From assembly GCA_047967505.1 (NCBI GenBank), contig CM106538.1: a stretch of 64,000 nucleotides of DNA; one strand, given 5' to 3'. The notes beneath the pieces are model-generated. The model ran no database searches. It saw only the letters and a list, made by a program, of their open reading frames with translations, and was not told the origin of the DNA. Each line of letters opens with the position of its first letter. Position 1 is the first letter of the stretch. Both the position numbers and the translations under genes were made by a program. This DNA comes from Dipteris shenzhenensis (lineage: Eukaryota; Polypodiophyta; Polypodiopsida; Gleicheniales). Shown here piece after piece: positions 32,045 through 43,141 of this stretch.

Positions 32045-32956
32045 AAATTCTTCAAGAGATTGTCAACATAGTTTAGCTGATTCATGAAGGTGCTGTCTAA
32101 GTCTCTTCAGAACTCAATTCCAAGACCAAGATCTTTCATGTCGAACTCTAAAGATAAGTCTTGTTTCAACTTTTTGATGCCATCATTACTTCTGATCACA
32201 ATTAGTTCATCTACGTACAAAAATGCATTAATAATTTCTTCCCCTTAAACTTTGTAGTAGAGAGTATGATCTGCATTGGATTTCATGTATCCCAAATTAG
32301 CAAAATACTTGTCGATTCTGTTGTACCAACTTTTGGGTGCTTGCTTTAAGCCAAAGGGACTTTTCTTGAGATTGCAAACCTGATTGTCTTTTCCTAGTCC
32401 AAAATAACTTGCTGGTTGTTGCATGTAGACTTCTTCATCTAGGTAACCACTGAGAAAAGAATTCTTGACATGTACATGGTACACATTCCTTCTATTGAGT
32501 ATCGCTAGTGATATCAAGAACCATATGGAATCCATCTTTGCTACTAGAGCATAAGTCTCATCATAGTCTTGACCATATTGCTATGCAAATCCTTTTGCAA
32601 CTAGTCTCAATGCTTCCATCTGGATTGTACTTTACTTTGTAAACCCATTTGTTTGCTATGGCCTTCTTTCCTGGTGGAAGGTCGCATAACTCCCAAGTGT
32701 TGTTTTTGTACAAAGCTTCTATTTCTTCATTCATAGTAGTTTTCCATTCTGGCTTGTCAACTACGTCTTCGAAGTACATTGGCTCTTCGATAGCCATGAT
32801 GGTATTCATAAGAGAATAATTGGTAGCTTTGATCTAAATTGCTTTGCCTTTCTAAGAATATGTCAATCTGGCTGGTGGTCTCTTTCTCTGGTAGACTATC
32901 TACATTGTTGTTTCCCTCCTCGGGGTGTCTCTAGCAATTCTTGCTCTTCTTCATCA
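32045..32956 (-). pseudogene. Inverted copia reverse-transcriptase piece, family C (block copy)
   Basis: Minus-strand RT of the same family: EEPMYFEDVVDKPEWK, NKWVYKVKYNPDGS, VYMQQPASYFGLGKD and LKQAPKSWYNRIDKYF. A YVDE motif (about 32,210) stands where active copies have YVDD. It runs head-on into the plus-strand integrase at 32,044. The right end is cut at 32,956, inside the region that at 50,504-51,695 continues further. Confidence 0.85.
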
Positions 32957-33479
32957 ACCTCCTCGGCACTTTTATTGATGACTACAGCAGAAAAGTTTGG
33001 GTGTATTTTATAAAAAAGAAAAGTGAAGTGTTTGGGCATTTCAAAGCTTTTAAAGCTATGGTTGAGAAAGAAACAGGCCTGCAAATGAAATGCCTAAGGT
33101 CAGATGGAGGGGGAGAGTACCTATCAAATGAGTTTGCAAGGTTCCTGTAGGAGCATGGCATAAAGCATCAATATTCATGCAGTCATAGCCCACATCAAAA
33201 TGGACTTGCAGAAAGGAAAAACAGGCATATTGGAGAGGTATCTCGTGCCATGCTTAACGAAAAAGACCTGCCATATTATTATTGGGCTGAAGCAGTTGCT
33301 ACAGCAGTCTACATAATGAACAGGATTCCCACTGCGGCAATACATGGCATGACGCCAGAGGAGAGGTATACTAGTAGGAAACTAGATATTTATCATTTGA
33401 AAGTTTTTGGTTGCATTGCCTATGTTCATGTGCCAGATGAGTTGAGATCCAAGTTGGATCCAAAAGCTGGAAAGTGCAC
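32957..33479 (+). pseudogene. copia integrase fragment, family D
   Basis: A different copia lineage: [49 protein letters not shown] (Asp and Glu catalytic positions present) and VFGCIAYVHVPDELRSKLD. One TAG interrupts it at 33,148. It begins and ends abruptly at AGKC/TRI near 33,479, with no LTR nearby, so it is a scrap joined by rearrangement. Confidence 0.88.
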
Positions 33480-33489
33480 ACGAATTTGA

Positions 33490-36400
33490 GGGAGGGGGGC
33501 GGGGGAATTCCACACGAATTTGGGCCCACCATGGAGAAGGAAGAGGGTAGGGGGACCATCCAAAAGTTTAAGGGGATGAGTCAATGCCCCAAGAGGTGGT
33601 GCAGGCAAGAGGGATGCAAGTGGAAGGTAGTGGGGCCCAAGGGAGGTCTATCCACCAATGAGAGACCAATATAGAATCCTTGATTCTTTTATGTATGCAT
33701 AGGTGAAATAGATATGTCTTATTTTCTAGTGTTGAGATTATAATATATTATCATATTTATATGTTAAAGTGCTATAAGTTAACTAATCATATCAATTAAC
33801 ACATTTCAAGTGTTGATAACATGCATTGATCATAGTTATGAAAAATAATTTACTCATATAGATCATCTCTTGCCATTTGTGTTTATGCACTAGATGAAGA
33901 TATTTTTACATTTTTAAACTTGTTATATATATTCACACTAGAAGAGGGCTTAGATGTGGTATTATATGGAAGCAATGAAGTGGCATCTTTTGGATGAATA
34001 CATATTGATGCTCTCATACTTGTGTGCCATTTTTAATGTTGTTTGTGATGAGAATAGTTTTGTAGTGATAAAATTACCAACCATTTGTGTATAAAAAACA
34101 ATTTGTGATCAAGATGAAATCATACCCAAGGCTTACCTACTTGATATTAGACAACCAAATCTAAAGGAGTAAAATTCGAGCCATTTCCTTGCTCGAGAGA
34201 AGTGTTAGCAATAGGTGAATTCAAAGGCTATATTCAAAATTTTCTTTATATGGACCATGGTAGATGTAATTAAGCTAATGTGATAAGGCATCACTAAAAA
34301 TTTGCAATGCAGTATAGTTCATATTTATATGTTTAGAGTACTATTAAATGGGCTTTCTTGACATCACCTAGGCATAGGTAGTTATTTACCAGAAGAAAAG
34401 GATTGCACAAAAGGGCTCTGCATCATTAAATTAAAGCATGTATGGAGAGCATAAATTACTGACATGGTCATGGGTATTGAGGACGAACATTTTTTATGTG
34501 TAAGTTTATTGTTCTTAACACTTAAGAGATTTCTTGTGTTGAATGTGAGTACAACTTAACGTTACTGGTCGGTATAAAACTATGTTGAGAAAGCACAAGG
34601 GAAAATAAATGAAGAGGTTAGTGGGATAAATTATCCAATAATAGGGATTCAAGATATTAGTGGGATTTCTCTCAATGCTCTCTCTATATTGGAGGATATA
34701 GATGGTAGAATAGCTACTAGTGAAGGAGAATGAGTTTAACTACATAAATGGTCAGAGGCTTTTGGTGATTATTTGACTTAACCAAATACCCATATGTAAT
34801 CAAGGTATCAATGAAGAACAAGACTATTACATACTAGAGCATTTGGGTAGATGTGAAATATAACATGTTCCATTAAATTCATAGGAATTTGGACGAGTTT
34901 AAATGATGAAGAATCCCCACAAGCATTTTTAATTGATATTTGTCATGTATTTTGATGGTAATATGACATTTATTGGTGGTAGCTTGTCCTACACTTCCTA
35001 ATGCAATCTTGTCAATCATCACATTTTCATTTAATATTCATGCTAATTTAAGGCAAAATTTATGCTCATCAATTGTGCATTAATGCAAAATTTTTAAAAT
35101 TATCTAAAGACATCTCATGGCATAAAAAATCCAAAGTTTTCACAAAATTCTCCCATACCTTTGGATGTTGGACACTGGCTACTAGAGCAAGCTACAAGGT
35201 AGTATGAGGTGTTGCTCGTGATATCAAAATGTTAGAGAGATTAAAGAGTAATATTTGAGGCTTGGTGTGAGTTTGAGGGTGGAGAGCCAAGACTTGAGAG
35301 CAATTGAAATTCTAGAGTTGAGACTCAAGAAGATAAGAACTACAATATAGAACCACTAATTTTCAAACATTATCATGATGACTGCTAGTGACAAACTTGA
35401 ATGAATGTTTAGTTTTTTATGGTTATCTACAAGTAACATGCCAACAACTAGCTAGAGCCTAGAATCTAAACTCAAGCTATTTATGAATATATATTCTGGC
35501 CAAATTTTAAAGTATCTAGATTTTTTAAATAAAAATTTGGTGAACTTTCATGGAAATTATTTATAAATTTAGAATCTTAAAGCCTAATATTATCTCTTTT
35601 TCTAAATTTAGTTCCAATCTTGGCATATATACTGAGCTTTTGTTTTTATAGGAGAAAAAACTTTCAACTTTTTCTTAATAATGAAACCAATGTAAAAAAT
35701 ATATCTAGATGATTATATAAAATATATCACTAGTAAATCTCAAGACAATTTTGATAATTGTTATTGACACTAACAAATTGTAAAATACCTTTTAGGATAA
35801 ATTCTTTGCACATTTTAGGTCAAACATTAGTTTGACTTTGTTTGCAAGATATGCTTTATGCTTTATCCTTCTCTTTGTTCCCCTATATTTCCTTGCAGAC
35901 TTCAATTCCTAGATTTGTTTGACTTTGCAATGATATATTCTTTGTATGCTACATTTCTTCATGTGGCTACAATTCTATACACTACATTCCTTGCTCTTAG
36001 ATTCCTTCTCAAACCTGCAAACTCATGCAATGGATACCTTTCATTTCCTACTGATACAAATCTAGCTTCTACTCATAATTGGGCTACAAACTATAGCTCC
36101 TACATCCATTTACTCTTGTGAGGGTAGCTTGTTTGTATGTTGCATCTCTTCATTTGGTTAAAATTTCATACAATGCATTCCTTAGCTCTTAGATTATTTC
36201 TCAAGCATGAAAACTAGAGCAATGGATATCTTTTGTATCCTATTGATACGAATCTAGATCCTGCTCATATAAGTTGAGCTAAAAGAAAATTACCTAATGG
36301 ATAATGTTAGGTAATGTCATTCATGCTAAGTGAGTGATGAAGAATGAACTTGAAGCAAAGTCAGTAACATATCGTAATGCTGGTCATATCTCATCCAATC

Positions 36401-37346
36401 AAGACATCCAATCAAGAAGCGAAAGATACAAGGTACTTCTCAGCAACAATAGACTCAATCTAGACTCAAATTCTCATTGACTCTATGGGAAATAGATGCT
36501 TCAATGTGGGGGACAAAGCCAAAGGGAGATAGGGATATTGGGGAATATACTATTGGAATCAGATTGATAATAATGGAATTGTGAATCGAGCAGCACTACA
36601 TTTTTTTTCAATGGTGCCTAAAGTCCCTTTCTAAAAAATTCAAACTTTCGGGCTTTGAAAAATCATATCTCATCAATAAGATACTCTTTCAGAAAAATGT
36701 GATCCAAACTTATACACAAGAGCTTTAAAAGATGCAGGAAAATTGCACTGTCAACAATCTGGAGAGGCAATTTTTTTGTCCTAATGGTCATGCTGGCAAG
36801 GAAAATTTGACCTGACACTCTATATTAAGTAATGTTTTATTTAGAAGGCATAACTACAAAAGGTACAAGCTTTATACCTTTAAAGATAGAAAGGACAAAG
36901 AGACACATAGTGAAGGTGGAGCACACATGAAATTAGAGGAGGACTCCTTGGGAGGCAAATGAATTAAAACTAAAACAAAGAATTGGAAGGCCACGTTCAA
37001 AAAAGCATCCTAATTGAACATTTCAAATTTCTCCTCTGAATAACTAAAACCTCTCCTTAATAGATAAATGAGATAAATTATTTATGAATTTAGAAAATAC
37101 ATACACGTACTAGGAACTAACAATGCATGACCAAGCCTATCCATAATCTTTTAAAATTGAATTTCTATTGATTATAATAAATAACAAAATTATTGCATAA
37201 AGTATTATTAACAAAAATGAAACTAAGGTTTGCAAAAGTTACTAAGAATACACACTAGAAGTACTTAAGTAAACTCATTTTTCAAAATTGTATATCAAAG
37301 CATGCATAACAAAAGATTGATGTGAGACTAGAAATTAAGATATGTG
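33490..37346. other. AT-rich non-coding region
   Basis: About 3.9 kb without a supportable gene. A G/A-rich start (33,490-33,690) is followed by AT-rich DNA. It holds the imperfect tandem duplication at 35,930-36,292, a short repeat of ATCCAATCAAGA (36,396-36,418) and, at 37,150-37,300, sequence resembling 47,930-48,090 beyond the far side of the copia array. Confidence 0.5.
35930..36292. repeat. Imperfect tandem duplication, unit about 190 bp
   Basis: 35,930-36,100 and 36,122-36,292 share a series of blocks (TTTGTATG, TACATTCCTT, GCTCTTAGATT, GCAATGGATA, CCTA then TGATAC). Diverged, no coding sequence. Confidence 0.6.
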
Positions 37347-37351
37347 GTTAT
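37347..37351. repeat. Target site duplication GTTAT, left copy (family-B array)
   Basis: GTTAT directly precedes the first LTR and GTTAT directly follows the third LTR at 47,850-47,854. The whole array therefore grew from a single insertion. Confidence 0.88.
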
Positions 37352-38076
37352 TGTTAGATATAAATGCTCCACTCTCGTGTAACGACGCGAGAACCAGCTA
37401 ACTCTACTTGTAAGCCCCCCATATGAGGAGAAGGCATTTGAGTAACTCGGTTATCCGGTAGGTCCTGGTTTGGACACCAGATGGGGGCCATGTGTGGCCT
37501 AATGGCCGAACGGCTTCAGATAGAGTTGGCACACCACCAACTAGGCTACATGCAAGTGCCGGAAGGCATCCCTTGACTGACCGCACTGAGGGTAGACGGA
37601 GCATTTCCGGGGGCAGCCCACTCTCATGTTGCGGGGCCTGTTTGGAACCTCAGATGATCTCGGATGGCGAACGGAGACCCGTAGGTTAGTTCCTCTATTT
37701 TGCTCATCGGTTCTATCATATGGTCAGTGGCCTATTTCGGAACCGACCCCCAGTCGACCGTTTTGGGCGGATTGGGTCGGTCACACAATTGAGCCTAACC
37801 GACTACGACTGGTGGCTATATAAGAGCAAGCCCGTGAAGCCCATTTCATCATTAGCTACAGCAACCCTGATTCCTTAGCATCCAGCCTCCGTCTTCTATT
37901 GTTTCCAGCACGCCATCGAAGCTTCTTTTACAGAAGCGCACGGTTGGGAGGCAGCGACATCTATTGTATCAGTTCTACAGTAATCAAATTTTTGATTCTC
38001 CATACTATCTTGTTTTCTCTCTTGTGTACGAGATCCTGTTATCTGTTGAGTACAGACATTGTATTATTTTCTTACA
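37352..38076 (+). repeat. LTR 1 of the family-B array (725 bp)
   Basis: Starts TGTTAGATATAAATG and ends TTTTCTTACA. A TATATAA box is at 37,817-37,823. Differs from LTR 3 at many positions, for example ...GGAACCGACC versus ...GGGACCGACC and GATGGCGAACGG versus GGTCGAACGG. Confidence 0.93.
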
Positions 38077-38089
38077 TGGTATCAGAGCC
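38077..38089 (+). other. Primer-binding site, family-B copy 1
   Basis: TGGTATCAGAGCC directly after LTR 1: the initiator Met-tRNA type. Confidence 0.93.
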
Positions 38090-38146
38090 TGGACTCTAGC
38101 AAGAAGATTTGGTAGTGTGTTTCTATTTGCGAGAAGATTGTAAGAG

Positions 38147-41100
38147 ATGGCCCAGCCCGCAAGACTGCGAATCCCACCGTTCGGCGAAAGCAAAAAGTTG
38201 GACGGCTCTAACTATCCACTCTGGAAGTTCAAGATGAAGACCATCCTAAGCGCATACGAGCTTTGGGACACTACTACTGGGGTGGATGTGAGGCCGGTTG
38301 CGAGATCGGATCCAGCCAATGCAGGACAACAGATAGTACCAATTGCGGATGAGATTCTCGCGTGGACAAGAAGAAATGTAGATGCACTGTGTTCTATTGT
38401 CTGCAGTGTTAGTGATTCCGTCATGGCGTTAATTCAACATGTCACCACAACAGAGGAGGCATGGACGGTCTTGAAAAATCAGTACGAGACCACGAATCAA
38501 ACACGGATTCAAAATCTAGAGACTTAACTCGTGAACGAGAAGTTGTCTGAGTCTGAAACGGCAGAGAAGTTCATCACCAGGGTGAAGAATCTGCGCGATC
38601 AGATGACTGCGATTGGCATCACCATCACCAACGCGAATCTAGCACGAAGGTGCATACGGATTCTCCCACCAAAGTACGATGGTCTTGTTATGGTGTTGAA
38701 TACGCATAATAGAAATCCGCCCCTCAACTTTGAGGATTTCAGCGCAATGCTTCTGGAGGAGGAGATGCATCAAAAGACGAGGACTGGAGAAGATTCGGCT
38801 TTCTAGACTGGATCAAAGAAAGGTAAGGGTAAGGACTCTGGTAACCCATCTTCTTCTGATGATAAAAAGAGAAAGAAGAAGATCAAGTGCTTCTATTGCA
38901 ACAAGGCAGGGCACAAGCAGAATGAGTGTCGAAAGAAGATTGCAGATGAGAAGAATGGAGTAAAGAAAGAGTCGAGCAACAACGTGCAGGCAGTACCAGT
39001 AGAGCTGTGAGCTTTGAGTTTTGGTGATATTTCGTCACAATTGAGGAGATTTGCATGGATGCAGTTCATGTATCTATGGATGAACCGTGGATCATTGACA
39101 GTGGTGCATCGTGCCACATGACCAGTCGGAAGGATTGGTATACCTCTCTACAGCCGGTAGGGAATGACATCCTGGTAGTAGTCGGAAATGATGCAAAATG
39201 TCTAGCAAAAGGAAAAGGTACGATTGCTCTCAAGTCAAATGGAGTTGTAAAACAGTTGTCCGATGTTCTTTATGTGCCAGATATCAAGAGGAACTTGTTG
39301 TCCATTTCTACGATCATGGATCGAGACCTCAAAGTTCAATTCGATAAGAATGGTGCACAGATCCTGGATATTCAAGGAAAGGTCGTTGGTAAAGGTACAC
39401 GGCGCAACAACATTTATGAACTCTCAGCTTTCAGTGCTCGAGCGGATGTGAAGAACACTAAGTTGTGGCATGAGAGGTTTGGTCATCTAAACCTTAGTTC
39501 TTTGAAGGAGATGCATAAAAGTGGAATGATTGCAGACCTACCAGAAATTTCAGATCTGCCCAATGTATGTGAAGCTTGCATGATGGGCAAGCAGCATCGG
39601 CATCCCTTTGCTAAAGAGGCCAGCAGGGCAAAGGCTCCTCTAGAGCTCGTTCACACGGACCTCTATGGAAAGATGGAGGCGGAAGCTTTGGGTGGTTCCT
39701 ACTACTTCATGACGCTGATCGACGACTACAGTAGAAGGATATGGATATACTTCCTGAAGACTAAAGATGAGGCTTTTAGTAGGTTCAAGGAATGGCATGT
39801 AATGAAGAAAGAAACAGGGAGGAAGGTGAAGAAGTTGAGATCAGACAGAGGTGGAGAGTTCACATCGACTGAATTCGAAAGTTACTGCAAAAGTCATGGA
39901 ATCAAGAGGCAGAAACCCTCGCCACATACATCACAGCAAAATGGAGTAGCAGAACGCAAGATGCGCGTCATCTGTGAAATGGGCCGGAGTATGATGAAAG
40001 GGAAAGATTTGCCAAAGACTTTCTAGGCTAAAGCATGTAACACTGTAGTTTACATCCTGAATCATAGCTACACGAAGGCTGTGAATGGGATGACTCCACT
40101 CTGGTAAGAAACCTTCAGGTGCACATTTCAGAGTTTTTGGATGTGACTATTTTGTGCATGTCCCTGATGCTACCAGGACCAAATGGGAACCGAAGAGCCG
40201 AAAGTGTATTTTCTTGGGCTACAGTGAAGAGGCGAAGGGTTACCATCTCTATAACCCTATTACCAAGAAGGTAATTGTAAGTCGTGATGTGGTCTTCTCA
40301 GAACAGCCGCATCAATTGGAGGAGGATGCTTCCTTCCCAAACAACCAGGACTAGGATATCCAGTACCACCACCAATAGCAGACCAAAATCCCACAACGGT
40401 GCTTGGGAGGATTCAAGACAAAGAAGATGAAGAAGAGCCTACAGAACCACAATGGCAACGGCCATTCTCGAAGTGGGTAAAGCAGCTTTTGGATGGTAGA
40501 GAACCTCCAACCATTGAGGAGGAACCATCTGAACACTGCTAGTCCAAGAGATTAGAGGAGCAAAGAAGGGCGCAGGAACACTTGGTCAACTATGCTTTGA
40601 TGACAGAAGTGATCCGTGTTGATGAACCCAAGTGTCTTGAAGAGGCACAGGGCGATGATAGGTGGATGGAGGCTATGCAATCAGAGTATGGATCCATAAT
40701 GAAGAACAACACTTGGGACCTTGTGGATCGACCACCAAAACGCAAGGTAATCGAAACCAAGTGGGTGTACAAGACCAAGTACAAGTTTGATGGCACGTTC
40801 GATAAGTACAAGGATCGGCTCATGGCAAAAGGATTTGCACAGGTACATGGTTTTGATTATCAAGATACTTTTGCTCCCACAGCTCGACTAACCACAATTC
40901 GCAGTGTTTTGGCTTTAGCTGCCTAGGGAAGTTGGCCCGTGTTTCAAATGGATGTGAAATCCGCCTTTCTGAATGGAGATCTCAAGGAGGAGATATACGT
41001 GGAACAACCACCAGGTTTTGAGATCCCCGGTTCAGAAGGTAAAGTCTGCAAACTAAAGAAGGCACTTTACGGGTTGAAACAGGCTCCACGAGTGTGTGTG

Positions 41101-42154
41101 GTACTAGTGAATTGATGCCTACTTTCTGCAAAACGGGTTTAGGAGGAGCCCATCTACTGCAAATTTGTATATCTTCAGAGAAGGAGGCAGGTGTATGATC
41201 GTGGTCCTTTATGTGGACGACCTTGTCATAATAGGGAACCATGAAGAGAAGATCTCGCAGACGAAGCATTTGCTAGGAAGAGAGTTTGAAATGACAGACC
41301 TCGGACTGATGCATTTCTGTTTGGGGATTGAAGTTTGGCAGGAGCCGAAACAGATCTTCATTTCACAGCTAAAGTATGCTGGAGAGATACTGAAGGCATT
41401 TGGCATGGCTGAGTGCAAGACAGTTGGTACCCCTATGGAGGTTGACGCGAAGCTCTCAAACGAGGATTCATCACCATTGGTGGACGAAGCGAAGTACAGA
41501 AGGCTTGTGGGCAGCTTGATTTACCTGTGCAACACACGGCCGAACATCAATTTTGTGACTGGTGTACTAAGCAGGTTTTCCAATAAGCCCCGGGAGAACC
41601 ATTGGAGGGCAAGGATGCGGGTGCTGAAATACATCAAAGGCACACTTGATTATGGCATCACCTATACCAAGGGCAACATCTTGATCGGATTCTGTGACTC
41701 GGATTGGTGGGCCAGAGACGTGGACAGCAGGAGATCAGTGATAGGGTACTGTTTCTCACTTGGATCTGGAGTTGTGTCATGGGTCAGCAAGAAGCAACCC
41801 ACAGTTGCTCTTTCTTCTACTGAGGCCGAGTACAAATCTGCATGCTTTGCTTCTTGCGAGGCAGTGTGGTTGAGGAGGATTTTGGGGGACATGGGTGCAG
41901 TGCAGAACAAGCCTACGCAATTATCATGTGACAATCAGAGTTGCATGGTGATTGCAAAGAACCCGGTGTTCCACGCTCGCACAAAACATATTGAGATTCA
42001 ATATCACTTTGTATGCGAGCTCATCATGGATGGAGAGGTCGACTTGGTGTACTGTTCGACTATAGAGAATGCTGCGGACATCTTCACGAAGGCTCTTGGA
42101 AGAGACTTGCTGGAGAGGCATCTTCATCGACTTGGCATTGGGCCGAAAAAGTAA
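38147..42154 (+). pseudogene. copia gag-pol, family B, array copy 1, broken
   Basis: Starts MAQPARLRIPPFGESKK. The gag domain (NYPLWKFKMKTIL) is followed by a CCHC knuckle at 38,888-38,929 (CFYCNKAGHKQNEC), protease DSG at 39,097-39,105, GAG-pre-integrase LWHERFGHLNLSS, integrase with HTDL, RSDRGGE and NGVAER all kept, RT with YVDD at 41,210-41,221, and RNase H (STEAEYKSA, LSCDNQSC) to a stop at 42,152. Stops include TAA at 38,525 and TAG at 38,804 and 40,023, plus a TAG at 40,924 where the block copy has GAG. Other breaks are a small deletion near 40,100 that array copy 2 lacks, and a 4-bp gain near 41,092. It is not functional. Confidence 0.92.
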
Positions 42155-42174
42155 GTTCACTTGCAGGTGGACAT

Positions 42175-42184
42175 TGAGGGGGGG
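42175..42184 (+). other. Polypurine tract, family-B copy 1
   Basis: TGAGGGGGGG immediately before the middle LTR. Confidence 0.75.
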
Positions 42185-43071
42185 TGTTAGATATCAATGC
42201 TCCACTCTCGTGTAACTATGCGGGAACCAGCTAACTCTACTTGTAAGCCCCCCATATGAGGAGAAGGCATTTGAGTAGCTCGGTTATCCGGTAGGTCCTG
42301 GTTTGGACACCAGATGGGGGCCATGTGTGGCCTGATGGCTGGATGGCTTCAGATAGAGTTGGTATACTGCCAACTAGGCTACATGCAAGTGCGGGAAGGC
42401 ATCCCTTGATTGATCGCACTGAGAGTAGACAGAGCATTTCTCGAGGCAGCCCACTCTCGGGTTGCGGGGCTCGTTTGGAGCCTCAGATGATCTCGGCCGA
42501 ACGGAGACCATAGGTTAGTGCCTCTGTTTTGCGCACCGGTTCTATCATATGGTCGGTGGCCTATTTCGGGACTGTTCGCACTGAGGGTAGACGGAGCATT
42601 TCCCGGGGCAGCCCACTCTCACGTTGCGGGGCCTGTTTGGAACCTCAGATGATCTCGGATGGCGAACGGAGACCCGTAGGTTAGTTCCTCTATTTCGCTC
42701 ACCGGTTCTATCATATGGTCAGTGGCCTATTTCGGAACCGACCCCCAGTCGACCGTTTTGGGCGGATTGGGTCGGTCACACAATTGAGCCTAACCGACTA
42801 CGACTGGTGGCTATATAAGAGCAAGCCCGTGAAGCCCATTTCATCATTAGCTACAGCAACCCTGATTCCTTAGCATCCAGCCTCCGTCTTCTATTGTTTC
42901 CAGCACGCCATCGAAGCTTCTTTCACAGAAGCGCACGGTTGGGAGGCAGCGACATCTATTGTATCAGTTCTACAGTAATCAAATTTTTGATTCTCCATAC
43001 TATCTTGTTTTCTCTCTTGTGTACGAGATCCTGTTATCTGTTGAGTACAGACATTGTATTATTTTCTTACA
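42185..43071 (+). repeat. Hybrid middle LTR of the family-B array (887 bp)
   Basis: The left part (to about 42,573) follows LTR 3 in its diagnostic differences. From TTCGCACTGAGGGTAG onward it follows LTR 1, restarting about 165 bp upstream, so a segment around GGTAGACGGAGCATTT occurs twice in this LTR. A TATATAA box is at 42,812-42,818. Confidence 0.92.
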
Positions 43072-43084
43072 TGGTATCAGAGCC
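43072..43084 (+). other. Primer-binding site, family-B copy 2
   Basis: TGGTATCAGAGCC directly after the hybrid LTR. Confidence 0.93.
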
Positions 43085-43141
43085 TGAACTCTAGCAAGAA
43101 GATTTGGTAGTGTGTTTCTATTTGCGAGAAGATTGTAAGAG

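Larger units (their letters stand above)
27396..32956. repeat. Duplicated block, diverged copy of about 45,724-51,410
   Basis: Carries in the same order the family-B pol 3' part, its LTR, the GTTAT base run, the flank, and the rearranged family-C gag, MITE, integrase and inverted RT pieces seen at 45,724-51,410. Both ends are abrupt: poly-C on the left, a different copia integrase on the right. Small deletions (about 70 bp near 30,043; the left part of the MITE) and substitutions separate the copies. Confidence 0.88.

Noticed and set aside
37404-37604. Frames inside family-B LTRs
   Set aside because: They recur in every LTR at the same place, have no domain and overlap promoter-type sequence; chance frames.
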